42,935 nucleotides of DNA from Umezawaea endophytica (lineage in GTDB: Bacteria > Actinomycetota > Actinomycetes > Mycobacteriales > Pseudonocardiaceae): positions 1-42,935 of the forward strand of contig NZ_JANYMP010000052.1 in NCBI RefSeq assembly GCF_025061645.1, written 5' to 3'. Shown here piece after piece: positions 14,639 through 22,743 of the stretch. Made by a program: the position numbers and the translations under genes. How positions within the stretch are numbered: the stretch's first letter is position 1; each line of letters begins with the position of its first letter. Under the pieces are notes generated by a model. It had not been told where the DNA came from and made no database searches. It was given only the letters and a program-made list of their open reading frames with translations.

Positions 14639-16585
14639 GTGGTGTTGACTCACGACGTGGACAGTGGATTCGGTGGCTGGGGCCTGATGATGAGCGCGAT
14701 GCGCGCGGCCGACGCGCCCAAGGGGGTGCGGGCCGGGACGTTGCGCAGGGTGCTCACGTTCGCCCGCCCGCACCGGGCGAAGTTGATCGCGTTCCTGCTG
14801 CTCACCGTCGTCTCGTCGGTGTTGGCGGTGAGCACGCCGCTGCTGGCGGGCCGGGTCGTCGACGCCATCGTGCAGGGGCGCGCGGTGTCGGTCGTCGTCT
14901 GGCTGGCCGTGGCCATCGCGGTGATCGCCGTGGTCGACGCCGGGCTCGGGCTGGCGGAGCGCTGGCAGTCGACCCGCATCGGCGAGGGCCTGATCTACGA
15001 CCTGCGCCGCGCCGTCTTCGAGCACGTGCAGAAGATGCCGGTCGCGTTCTTCACCCGCACCCGCACCGGCGCGCTGGTCAGCAGGCTCAACAACGACGTG
15101 ATCGGCGCGCAGCGCGCGTTCACCTCGACCCTGTCCGGGGTGGTCACCAACGTCATCCAGCTCTCGCTGACGCTGGTCGTGATGCTCACCCTGTCGTGGC
15201 AGGTGACGGCCCTCGCGCTCCTGCTGCTGCCGGTGTTCGTGCTGCCCGCCCGCCGGATGGGCAACCGGATGGCCGACCTCCAGCGCGAGGCGGCGAACCT
15301 GAACGCGGGCATGACCACGCAGATGACCGAGCGCTTCTCGGCGCCCGGCGCGACGCTGGTGAAGCTGTTCGGACGGCCCCGCGAGGAGGCCGACGAGTTC
15401 GGCGACCGCGCCCTGCGCGTGCGGGACATCGGGGTGAGGACCGCGATGGCCACCCGGTGGTTCATGACCGGCCTGACGCTGGTGTCCGCGCTGGCCCAGG
15501 CGCTGGTCTACGGGCTCGGCGGGTACCTGGCGCTGACCGGGCACCTCGCCGCGGGCACCGTGGTGTCGCTGGCGCTGCTGCTGTCCCGGCTGTACGCGCC
15601 GCTGACCGCGCTGGCCAACGCGCGGGTGGACGTGATGACCGCGCTGGTGTCGTTCGAGCGGGTCTTCGAGGTGCTCGACCTCAAGCCGATGGTCGCGGAG
15701 GCCGCCGCGCCGAAGCCGGTGCCCGACGGCCCGGTGTCGGTGGAGTTCGACGACGTCCGGTTCGGCTACCCGTCGGCGGACAAGGTGTCGCTGGCCTCGC
15801 TGGAATCGGTGAGCACGCTCGACACCCGCGGCGGGCAGGAGGTGCTGCACGGCATCAGCTTCGTGGCCGAGCCGGGGCAGCTCGTGGCGCTGGTGGGGTC
15901 GTCCGGCGCGGGGAAGTCGACGATCGCGTCGCTGGTCCCGCGGCTCTACGACGTGGAGTCCGGCTCCGTCCGGCTGTCCGGCGTGGACGTCCGCGAGCTG
16001 GGGTTCGACGACGTCCGCGGCGCCGTCGGCGTCGTGACGCAGGACGGGCACCTGTTCCACGACACGATCCGGGCGAACCTGCTCTACGCGCGGCCCGAGG
16101 CCACCGGCGAGGAACTGGCGGACGCGATCGGGCGGGCCCGGCTGGGCACGCTGGTCGACTCGCTGCCGGACGGGCTGGAGACCGTGGTGGGCGAGCGCGG
16201 CTACCGGCTGTCCGGTGGTGAGCGGCAGCGGTTGACGATCGCCCGCCTGCTGCTGGCCCGGCCGCGCGTGGTCATCCTCGACGAGGCGACGGCGCACCTG
16301 GACTCGGAGTCCGAGACGGCCGTGCAGGCCGCCCTCACCGAGGCGCTGCGAGGGCGGACCGCGCTGGTGATCGCGCACCGGCTGTCCACGATCAGGGCGG
16401 CCGACCAGATCCTGGTGGTGGAGGACGGGGAGGTCGTGGAACGCGGCAGCCACCACGACCTCCTCGCCGCCGAGGGCCGCTACGCGGACCTGTACCACAC
16501 CCAGTTCGACGAGTCGCCGCAGGTCAGCGTGGTTCCGACGCCGAAGCTCTCGCTCGTCACAGAGCGCCCAGGAACGCCGCTGTGA
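14639..16585 (+). CDS. ABC exporter half-transporter (fused TMD-NBD)
   Basis: A 648-residue protein. Residues 1-330 hold six transmembrane helices of the type I exporter fold (for example LIAFLLLTVVSSVLAVSTPLLA). The nucleotide-binding domain follows with A-loop FGYPS, Walker A GSSGAGKST, Q-loop VTQDGHLFHD, signature LSGGERQRL, Walker B RVVILDEATAHLD and the switch histidine in VIAHRLST. About 20 extra residues (SADKVSLASLESVSTLDTRG) lie between the A-loop and the first strand, an unusual insertion. The start is uncertain: GTG 14639, GTG 14657 and ATG 14687 are all possible. It probably works as a homodimer, since no partner is adjacent. The 3' end overlaps the convergent PBP gene by 29 bp. 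Confidence 0.88.
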   Translation: MVLTHDVDSGFGGWGLMMSAMRAADAPKGVRAGTLRRVLTFARPHRAKLIAFLLLTVVSSVLAVSTPLLAGRVVDAIVQGRAVSVVVWLAVAIAVIAVVDAGLGLAERWQSTRIGEGLIYDLRRAVFEHVQKMPVAFFTRTRTGALVSRLNNDVIGAQRAFTSTLSGVVTNVIQLSLTLVVMLTLSWQVTALALLLLPVFVLPARRMGNRMADLQREAANLNAGMTTQMTERFSAPGATLVKLFGRPREEADEFGDRALRVRDIGVRTAMATRWFMTGLTLVSALAQALVYGLGGYLALTGHLAAGTVVSLALLLSRLYAPLTALANARVDVMTALVSFERVFEVLDLKPMVAEAAAPKPVPDGPVSVEFDDVRFGYPSADKVSLASLESVSTLDTRGGQEVLHGISFVAEPGQLVALVGSSGAGKSTIASLVPRLYDVESGSVRLSGVDVRELGFDDVRGAVGVVTQDGHLFHDTIRANLLYARPEATGEELADAIGRARLGTLVDSLPDGLETVVGERGYRLSGGERQRLTIARLLLARPRVVILDEATAHLDSESETAVQAALTEALRGRTALVIAHRLSTIRAADQILVVEDGEVVERGSHHDLLAAEGRYADLYHTQFDESPQVSVVPTPKLSLVTERPGTPL

Positions 16586-18170
16586 CGCCGACCGCCGCCT
16601 TCGACGAACCGGCGTCCACCACGAGCACCGCGAACGCCGTCGTGCCCCGGTAGCCGACGAACCAGCCGTGCGAACCGGTGCCGTCGCCGAACTGGGCGGT
16701 GCCGGTCTTGCCGAACACCTGGCCGAACGGGGCCAGCGCCGTCGCCGTGCCGCCCGTGACGACCTCGCGCATCATCGGGCGCAACGCCTGGGCGACGCCC
16801 GCGGGCAGGCCGGTCGGCGCCTTGGCCGTGACCGTGGGGATCTCGCGGATCAGGATCGGCGTCGGGGTGGTGCCGCCGTTGGCGACGGTCGCGGCGGCCA
16901 GCGCCATGCCGAACGGCGTGGTCTGCACCCGGCCCTGGCCGATGCCGTTCTCCACCCGTGAGGCGACGTCCTGCGCGGCCGGGACCTTGCCGGTGTTGGT
17001 GGTGAGGCCCGCGACCGTGAAGTCGGCGCCGATGCCGAACCGCAGCGCGGCGTCCGTCAGCGCGGTCGGGGGCAGGTCCGCCGCCAGTTTGCCGAACGTG
17101 GTGTTGCACGACTGGGCGAACGCCGTGCGCAGCGGGACCGTGCCGAGGTCGAACCTGCCGTCGTTGGGGATGCGCCGGGTGCCGATGGTGGCCTCGCCGG
17201 GGCACTCGACGGGCGTGTCGATGGTGACGCCGCCGTTCTCCAGCGCGGCCGCCGCGGTGATCATCTTGAACGTGGAGCCCGGCTCGTGCAGGTAGGCGAG
17301 CGCGACCGGTCCGGTGGCGGTCGCCACCGCGTTCTGCGCCACGGCCAGCACCTCGCCGCTGGTCGTGTCGAGCGCGACGATCGCCGCCTGCTGCGGGACG
17401 CCGTCGACGGCCGCCTGCGCCGAGTCCTGCACGGCCTTGTCCAGCGTGAGGGTGGCGGACCTGGTGACGACGGCGGCCTTCTCGTGCAGCGTGGCCGCGG
17501 GCTCGTTCGACGGGGTGAACGCGGCCACCTTCCAGCCCGGCGTGCCCGCGAGGCCGCCCACGGCGGTGCGGACGCCCGGCATGATCGCGGCGGCGTAGGC
17601 GCCGGTGTCCTTCGGCACCGGACCGCCGTCGCGGTCCAGCAGGGCGCCGTCGCCGGACTGCGGCAGGAACGCCAGTGCCTGGCCCTCGGTGAGCTGAGGG
17701 TGCACAAGCGCGGGGGTCCAGTGCACGCGCCACTGCTTGCCGTCGCGCTTCAGGTCCAGCACCGTCTGGTACGACCAGGGCGAACCACCGGGCAGCGTCC
17801 ACGTCACGTCCGCGGTGATCTTGGCCTCCGCGGCGTCCGGTGTCGTCGGCGGCACGGCCCCGAGCCGGGCCTGGAACGTCGACGCGGGCGTCATGCCGGT
17901 CTTGCTCCTGGCCAGCGCGGGGGCCGCGACCTGCTCGGCGTCGGTGGTCTTCGCGGCCGCGGTCGTGTCACCGGCGGCGAACGCCGTGAGGAAGGCCTGC
18001 GCGACCGTGCCGGGAGACCCCGCCTCGGGGTCCCAGCCGACCTTCGACCCCGGCGAACGGCCGGGGTCGGGACCGGCGCCCGCCCAGACCACGGCGCCGC
18101 CGACCCCGATCACCACCGCGGCCGTCAAACCGCCCGTGACCAGCACGATCCGGCGCGTTCTCGCGTTCAT
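16557..18170 (-). CDS. penicillin-binding protein with NTF2-like N-terminal domain
   Basis: A 537-residue membrane-anchored transpeptidase. A transmembrane segment is at about 9-31 (VLVTGGLTAAVVIGVGGAVVWAG). An MecA-N/NTF2-like domain covers about 50-150 (TVAQAFLTAFAAGDTTAAAKTT), then a PBP dimerisation region, then the transpeptidase with the nucleophile in GSTFKMI near residue 298, SCN near 353 and KTGTAQF near 486. This is a class B PBP of the MecA-like group, common in several copies in actinomycetes. It would cross-link peptidoglycan in the periplasm-like space. ATG 18170 is preferred over a start 15 nt upstream. It is monocistronic, and its end overlaps the exporter gene tail to tail. 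Confidence 0.9.
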   Translation of the reverse strand: MNARTRRIVLVTGGLTAAVVIGVGGAVVWAGAGPDPGRSPGSKVGWDPEAGSPGTVAQAFLTAFAAGDTTAAAKTTDAEQVAAPALARSKTGMTPASTFQARLGAVPPTTPDAAEAKITADVTWTLPGGSPWSYQTVLDLKRDGKQWRVHWTPALVHPQLTEGQALAFLPQSGDGALLDRDGGPVPKDTGAYAAAIMPGVRTAVGGLAGTPGWKVAAFTPSNEPAATLHEKAAVVTRSATLTLDKAVQDSAQAAVDGVPQQAAIVALDTTSGEVLAVAQNAVATATGPVALAYLHEPGSTFKMITAAAALENGGVTIDTPVECPGEATIGTRRIPNDGRFDLGTVPLRTAFAQSCNTTFGKLAADLPPTALTDAALRFGIGADFTVAGLTTNTGKVPAAQDVASRVENGIGQGRVQTTPFGMALAAATVANGGTTPTPILIREIPTVTAKAPTGLPAGVAQALRPMMREVVTGGTATALAPFGQVFGKTGTAQFGDGTGSHGWFVGYRGTTAFAVLVVDAGSSKAAVGVTAAFLGAL

Positions 18171-18276
18171 CGACCAACCCCCCACTCACGGCACCCCTTG
18201 GTGCCGACCCCTTGTCGGAGAACGTAGCGAGGGTGTGTGGAGGTTCGGTGGCGATTCGGCGGTGATGTGCCGGTGA

Positions 18277-19017
18277 TCAGCCCAACTGCGGGATCCGGGT
18301 CTGGTAGTGCCGCAGCAGGTCGGCGTTCGCCGCGTCGCCGCCCTCGACGTTCGCGCTGCGCCACAGCGGCAGGTGCACCTTCTGCTCGGCGGCCTTGTCG
18401 AAGAGCCGCACCATCAGCAGGTTCCACAGGAACGCGGTGGCGACCGTGGAGATGGCCGCCGTCACGGGCTCGTCGGCCGGGTAGGTGGCGTCACCGGGCG
18501 GCACCACGTTGTCCAGCACCACGGTCGCCACCTCGGCGAGGGTGGTGCCCGCGCGGCGCGGGGCCAGCGCGCTGGCGGCGACCGAGGTGACGGCGACGAC
18601 CGGGCAGCCCGCGTCCACGGCCTGGACCGCCAGTTCGACGGGGTAGGGGTTCACGCCGGACGTGGAGAACACGAACAGCACGTCGTGCGCGGCCAAACCG
18701 GTGTCGCGCAGGACTTCCGCGGCCAGACCCGAGCGGCGTTCCGCGGCGGTGCTGCTGATCGCGCCGTGCATCGGCAGCAGTTCGGGGTGGTAGACGGGCC
18801 GCACGCAGGCGAGCCCGCCCGCCCGGTAGAAGGTCTCCGCCACCGCGGCCAGCGAGTGGCCCGCGCCCGCCGTGAGGACCATGCCGTCGGCGAGCACGCT
18901 GGCCAGGACCAGCTCGGCGACGTCGTCCAGCGCGGACGCGTTCTGCTGCTCCACCCTCAGGAGGTGGTCGCGGACAACGTTGCCGTAGTCGGATCCGGTC
19001 ACGGTCTCGCTCGTCAT
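18277..19017 (-). CDS. SIS-domain sugar-phosphate-binding protein
   Basis: A 246-residue cytosolic protein with a sugar isomerase (SIS) fold: GAGHSLAAV near 52-60 forms the phosphate-binding loop and FVFSTSGVNPYP the second Ser/Thr loop. Members either isomerise phosphosugars or sense them. No attached HTH is present. It is divergent from a DeoR regulator whose gene is followed by an MFS transporter, so a role in metabolism of the imported sugar or amino sugar is likely. GGAGGA precedes the ATG on the minus strand. The exact reaction cannot be stated. Confidence 0.8.
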   Translation of the reverse strand: MTSETVTGSDYGNVVRDHLLRVEQQNASALDDVAELVLASVLADGMVLTAGAGHSLAAVAETFYRAGGLACVRPVYHPELLPMHGAISSTAAERRSGLAAEVLRDTGLAAHDVLFVFSTSGVNPYPVELAVQAVDAGCPVVAVTSVAASALAPRRAGTTLAEVATVVLDNVVPPGDATYPADEPVTAAISTVATAFLWNLLMVRLFDKAAEQKVHLPLWRSANVEGGDAANADLLRHYQTRIPQLG

Positions 19018-19111
19018 GCGGTCGTCCTCCGTCGTCGTGGGCCGCAGTGGTCCACACCACTCGGCAAGGGTGTAGTCCTACCTGATGGATGGTCTTCGCG
19101 AAAGCCTTGTG

Positions 19112-19141
19112 GTTCGAACATGTCGTGTGTTCGTATGAACA
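19112..19141. promoter_or_regulatory. probable DeoR operator in the divergent SIS/DeoR region
   Basis: GTTCGAAC at 19112-19119 and TGTTCGTATGAACA at 19128-19141 are two palindromes sharing GTTCG/GAAC half-sites, 16 bp apart start to start. They end just before GTG 19143 of the DeoR gene. Such repeated sites fit autoregulation and joint control of the divergent SIS gene. Confidence 0.5.
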
Positions 19142-19142
19142 C

Positions 19143-19898
19143 GTGGATAGTGCGAAGCGGCATGAGCTGATCCTCCAGAGCCTCCGCCACGGTGAACGGG
19201 TGACCGTGGCGACGCTCGCGGAGCTGATCGGGTGCTCGGAGATGACCGTCCGGCGGGACCTCGACACGTTGGAGCGCGACGACCTGCTGCGCCGGGTGCG
19301 CGGCGCCGCGGTAGGCATGCTGACCAGCGAGGAGACCCCGTACGCCGCGCGCGGCAAGCACCGGCTGGACGTGAAGCGCCGCATCGCGCTCGGCGTCGCC
19401 GAGCTGATCGACGACGGCGAGAGCATCGTGGTCGACGGCGGCACCACGACGCTGGAGGCGGCCCGGCTGCTGGTCGACCGCAGGCTGACCGTGCTCCCGT
19501 TGAACCTGCACGTGGCCAACGCGCTCAAGGGGGCGGACCGCGTTCGCCTGGTGATGCCCGGCGGCGACATGCGGCCGGGTGAGCTGTCGTTCATCGGGCC
19601 GCTCACCGAGTACGCGTTCCAGGTGATGCGCTTCGACACGATGGTCCTCGGGAGCTGCGGGCTGAGCGTGCGCAACGGCATCTCCTCGCACGACCTCCAG
19701 GAAGGCGCCGTCAAGAAGGCGGCCGTGACCGCGTCCGCCCGCGTGATCGCCGCGGTGGACAGCTCGAAGTTCGGCCGCACGGCCTTCGGCCGCGTGTGCC
19801 CGATCGAAGCCATCGACGTCCTCGTCACCGACGAGGACGCCCCGTCCGACGAGGTCGCCGCCCTGCGTGCCGCCGGCGTGGAGGTCCACCTTGTCTGA
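19143..19898 (+). CDS. DeoR/GlpR-family transcriptional regulator
   Basis: A 251-residue repressor-type regulator. The N-terminal winged HTH (VATLAELIGCSEMTVRRDLDTLE) is diagnostic for DeoR proteins. The C-terminal DeoRC domain has the phosphosugar-binding region DGGTTTLEAARLL. GTG 19143 gives the usual family length of about 250 residues. An in-frame ATG at 19089 would translate through the inverted repeats at 19112-19141, so I reject it. The stop overlaps the MFS gene start by 8 nt, so regulator and transporter are cotranscribed. The inducer is probably a phosphorylated sugar. Confidence 0.88.
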   Translation: MDSAKRHELILQSLRHGERVTVATLAELIGCSEMTVRRDLDTLERDDLLRRVRGAAVGMLTSEETPYAARGKHRLDVKRRIALGVAELIDDGESIVVDGGTTTLEAARLLVDRRLTVLPLNLHVANALKGADRVRLVMPGGDMRPGELSFIGPLTEYAFQVMRFDTMVLGSCGLSVRNGISSHDLQEGAVKKAAVTASARVIAAVDSSKFGRTAFGRVCPIEAIDVLVTDEDAPSDEVAALRAAGVEVHLV

Positions 19899-21045
19899 CG
19901 CCCTGCTCACCGCTCGGCCCAAGGTCGCGCGCGTGTCGACGGCACTGGTGTTCGCGGTCCACGCCGCCGTGTTCGCCGCGTGGACCCCGCACATCCCGGA
20001 CGTGAAGGACCGCCTCGGCCTCAACGACGGCACGCTCGGGCTCGCGCTGCTCGGCGCGCCCGTCGGGTCGGTGATCGCGATGCTGGCCGCGGGCGGCGCC
20101 ATCGCCAGGTGGGGCAGCAAACGCGTGGTGCTGCTGACGTTCCTCGCCTACGCCCTGGTCTCGCCCGCGCTCGGCTTCGCGCCATCGCCGGTGTGGCTGT
20201 TCGTCGCGCTCGCGTTCTGGGGCGGGTTCCAGGGCGCGCTCGACGTGGCCATGAACTCGCAGGGGATCGCGGTCGAATCCGCTTACGGCAGGCCGATCCT
20301 GTCGAGCTTCCACGCCTGGTGGAGCGCGGGCGCGTTCGTCGGCGTCGGCATCGGCGGGCTGGCCGTCGGGTTCGGGGTGGACCTGCGCGCCCAGATGATC
20401 ACCTGCACGGTGCTGCTGCTCCTGGCGGCGTGGCCGTTGACGCGCGGCATGTTCGGCGACGACCGCGCGGTCGACGAGCACAAGCTGGGCCTGCCGTGGC
20501 GCGACCGGCGCGTGCTCGTCCTGGGCGCCATCATGTTCGGCGGTCTGCTCTGCGAGGGCGCGATCGGCGACTGGGCCGCGGTGTACCTGCGCGACACCGT
20601 CGGCGTGCCGGTCGGCCGCATCGGGCTCGGCTACGCGGTGTTCGCGGTGATGATGTTCCTCGGCCGGGTCGGCGGCGACGGCTGGGTCGCGCGGTTCGGG
20701 CCCGCCCGCGTGGTCGGCGTGCTGGCGGCGCTGGGCGGGACGAGCTTCGCCATCGCGCTGGTCGCGGGCCAGTTCTGGTTGGCGCTGCTGGGGTTCGCCC
20801 TGTTCGGCCTCGGCATCGCGTGCATCGTGCCGGTGGTGTTCAGCTCCGCCGCGGCGCAGTCCGACGCGCACGCCGGGCAGGCCATCGCCGGTGTCGCGAC
20901 GGCGGGCTGGGCCGGGTTCCTGCTCGGTCCGCCGCTGATCGGCCTGCTCTCGCACGCCACGTCGCTGACGCTCGCGCTCGGCGTGCTCCCGTTGTGCTGC
21001 CTGGGGATCGCGCTGGCGGCCAGATCACTCCGCCCAGCGGCCTAG
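19891..21045 (+). CDS. MFS transporter
   Basis: A 384-residue membrane protein with about 12 hydrophobic helices. MFS features include the cytoplasmic loop after helix 2 (ARWGSKRVV) and the corresponding loop in the second half (VARFGPARVV). TTG 19891 is chosen because GGAGG at 19880-19884 lies 6 nt upstream and the start overlaps the DeoR stop. Cotranscription with a DeoR regulator and divergence from a SIS gene point to sugar or sugar-derivative transport. Direction cannot be decided from sequence. The 3' end overlaps the convergent nucleotidyltransferase gene by 21 bp. Confidence 0.85.
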   Translation: MSDALLTARPKVARVSTALVFAVHAAVFAAWTPHIPDVKDRLGLNDGTLGLALLGAPVGSVIAMLAAGGAIARWGSKRVVLLTFLAYALVSPALGFAPSPVWLFVALAFWGGFQGALDVAMNSQGIAVESAYGRPILSSFHAWWSAGAFVGVGIGGLAVGFGVDLRAQMITCTVLLLLAAWPLTRGMFGDDRAVDEHKLGLPWRDRRVLVLGAIMFGGLLCEGAIGDWAAVYLRDTVGVPVGRIGLGYAVFAVMMFLGRVGGDGWVARFGPARVVGVLAALGGTSFAIALVAGQFWLALLGFALFGLGIACIVPVVFSSAAAQSDAHAGQAIAGVATAGWAGFLLGPPLIGLLSHATSLTLALGVLPLCCLGIALAARSLRPAA

Positions 21046-21600
21046 GTCCTGCGGGCGGTCCACGTCCGAGCCGTCGGCGACGTCCTCGCACGGAACGGCG
21101 AGGACGTCGTGGGCGCGGAGGTAGTCACGGGCGCCCGCGTCGCCGGTGGAGGTCTCCAGCACCCCCGCCCAGTGGGCCCGGCCGATCAGCACGGGGTGGC
21201 CGGGCTCGCCGTGGAAAGCGGCGCGCGCCAACGCGTCGGGGGTGGCGAGCGCCGCCAGCCGTCGAACGGCCTCGGCGGTCACCCCTGGGGTGTCCACGGG
21301 GAGCACGACCACGGCGGTGGCGGCGGTGGCCGCCACCGCGGTCAGCCCGACCCTCAGGGACGACCCCATCCCGGTCGGCCAGTCCGGGTTGTCCAGCACG
21401 AGCGCGGCACCGAGCGACGCGCGGGCCCGCACCTGGTCGGAGGCCGCGCCGAGCACCACGACGACCGGGTCGCACCCGGCCAGCCGCAGCGTCTCGGCCG
21501 CGGACTCGACGAACAGCGAACCGCGGTGGGTGACCAGCGCCTTCGGACCGCCGAAGCGCCGCCCGGCACCGGCGGCGAGCAGCAACCCGGCGATCGACAT
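21025..21600 (-). CDS. MobA/MocA-like nucleotidyltransferase
   Basis: A 191-residue NTP-transferase of the MobA/MocA group. The N-terminal signature LLLAAGAGRRFGGPKAL (6-22) binds the nucleotide and the motif VVLPVDTPGVT carries the metal-binding Asp. MocA-type enzymes attach CMP to molybdopterin; MobA-type attach GMP. Short members also serve in other pathways, so the cofactor role is uncertain, as no molybdenum enzyme gene is adjacent. It follows the small LuxR-type gene by 4 nt on the same strand and is likely cotranscribed with it. Confidence 0.78.
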   Translation of the reverse strand: MSIAGLLLAAGAGRRFGGPKALVTHRGSLFVESAAETLRLAGCDPVVVVLGAASDQVRARASLGAALVLDNPDWPTGMGSSLRVGLTAVAATAATAVVVLPVDTPGVTAEAVRRLAALATPDALARAAFHGEPGHPVLIGRAHWAGVLETSTGDAGARDYLRAHDVLAVPCEDVADGSDVDRPQDLGRWAE

Positions 21601-21604
21601 GCGG

Positions 21605-21790
21605 TCAGACTAGGGCTTCGTGCCCGACCAGGTCGGCCCTGCGGCCCACGCCGAGCTTCCGGTACACCCTGGTCAGGTGCTGCTCCACCGTGCTCACCGT
21701 GATGTGCAGGCGTTTCGCGATGGCTCGGTTGGTGTGGCCGCCCGCGGCGAGGGTCGCGACCCGCCACTCCGAGTAGGTCAACTCCGTCAT
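21605..21790 (-). CDS. stand-alone LuxR-type HTH protein
   Basis: A 61-residue protein made up almost entirely of a GerE/LuxR DNA-binding domain: LTYSEWRVATLAAGG, then NRAIAKRLHITVSTVEQHLTRVYRKLGV. The recognition helix and dimerisation helix are intact. There is no receiver or ligand-binding domain. ATG 21790 is preferred over a TTG 27 nt upstream. It resembles the C-terminal tail of large LAL-type regulators and could be a remnant, but the frame is intact and it is spaced 4 nt from the nucleotidyltransferase gene. Minimal single-domain LuxR proteins do occur in actinomycetes. Confidence 0.65.
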   Translation of the reverse strand: MTELTYSEWRVATLAAGGHTNRAIAKRLHITVSTVEQHLTRVYRKLGVGRRADLVGHEALV

Positions 21791-21876
21791 GCACTGATCA
21801 CGTCGTAGAAGCTTCAACGGTTCACGCGTGGCCTAGATTCGCCAAACGGGAATGCCCCGCCGCGGCCCCGATCCGG

Positions 21877-22707
21877 TCAGCGGACGGACAGGTGCGCGAC
21901 CAGCAGGCTGCTCATCAGCTCCGAGGCCTCGTCCGGGATCCAGTGCGACACGTCCTCCACCATCTGGAAGTGGTACGGCCCGCTCACCCAGTTCTCCGTG
22001 TCGAACGCCGCCGTCGACCCGAACACGGTGTCCTCGGTGCTCCAGATGTACATCGTCGGCACGGACACCTTGTCGACCCGGCTGCCCGCCCGGCCCGCGC
22101 GGTACCAGTTCAGCGCCGCCGTCATCGCGCCCGGCTCGGACAGCCGCCGCACGTACTCGTCGACCTTGCTCGGCGACACCTTCCACTCGAACAGCCTGCG
22201 CAGCGCCTCGCCGTCGTTGTCGAGCATCCGCTGCTCGGTGTTCGAGTTCCGCCACTCGGTCATGTACTGCGACCGCGCGTGCTGGTCCTCGTCGGTGCGG
22301 ATCGCGGCGGCCAGCGCGGCGGGGTGCGGCGTCGACACGGCGGTCAGCGACCGCAGCCGGTCCGGGTGGTCGGCGGCGGTGTGCCAGGCGACCGCGGCGC
22401 CCCAGTCGTGGCCCACCAGGTCGAACACCGGCCACGCCAGCTCGTCCGCCACGGCCAGCACGTCGCCGACGAGCTCGGAGATCCCGTACTGGGCGGCGAC
22501 CGTCGGCCGCACGCCGGGGGAGTAGCCGCGCTGGTCGGGCGCGACGGCCCGGTAGCCCTGCGCGCCGAGCACCTCCACCTGGTGGTCCCAGCACGACGCG
22601 CCCTGCGGGAACCCGTGCAGCAGCAGGACGGGACGGCCGTCCTCGGGACCGGCGCCGATGGCGTCGAAGATGCCTGCGGGGGTGGGGATGCTCAGGTGTT
22701 CGACCAC
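21877..22707 (-). CDS. alpha/beta hydrolase, epoxide-hydrolase-like
   Basis: A 276-residue alpha/beta-fold enzyme. It has HGFPQ (oxyanion region, 31-35), DQRGYSPG, the nucleophile elbow GHDWGAAV with Asp as nucleophile, an acid residue in WSTEDTVFG and the catalytic His in EDVSHWIP. Asp at the nucleophile position and the HGFP motif point to epoxide hydrolase or haloalkane dehalogenase chemistry, not esterase. GTG 22707 is preceded by TAAAGT 7 nt away, so it is probably leaderless. No pathway context is apparent. It is transcribed on the same strand as dapA but separately promoted. Confidence 0.82.
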   Translation of the reverse strand: MVEHLSIPTPAGIFDAIGAGPEDGRPVLLLHGFPQGASCWDHQVEVLGAQGYRAVAPDQRGYSPGVRPTVAAQYGISELVGDVLAVADELAWPVFDLVGHDWGAAVAWHTAADHPDRLRSLTAVSTPHPAALAAAIRTDEDQHARSQYMTEWRNSNTEQRMLDNDGEALRRLFEWKVSPSKVDEYVRRLSEPGAMTAALNWYRAGRAGSRVDKVSVPTMYIWSTEDTVFGSTAAFDTENWVSGPYHFQMVEDVSHWIPDEASELMSSLLVAHLSVR

Positions 22708-22714
22708 GGCCGGG

Positions 22715-22720
22715 ACTTTA
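22715..22720 (-). promoter_or_regulatory. -10 element (TAAAGT) of the epoxide-hydrolase-like gene
   Basis: TAAAGT on the minus strand ends 7 nt before GTG 22707, with no ribosome binding site between them, consistent with a leaderless transcript. Confidence 0.45.
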
Positions 22721-22743
22721 GTGCGTGGCCCCCGCGCCCGCGC

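Noticed and set aside
14297-16498. Minus-strand open frame of 733 codons opposite the ABC exporter
   Set aside because: Composition is Arg/His/Gly/Gln-rich low complexity, typical of antisense frames in high-GC DNA. The forward frame carries all ABC motifs.
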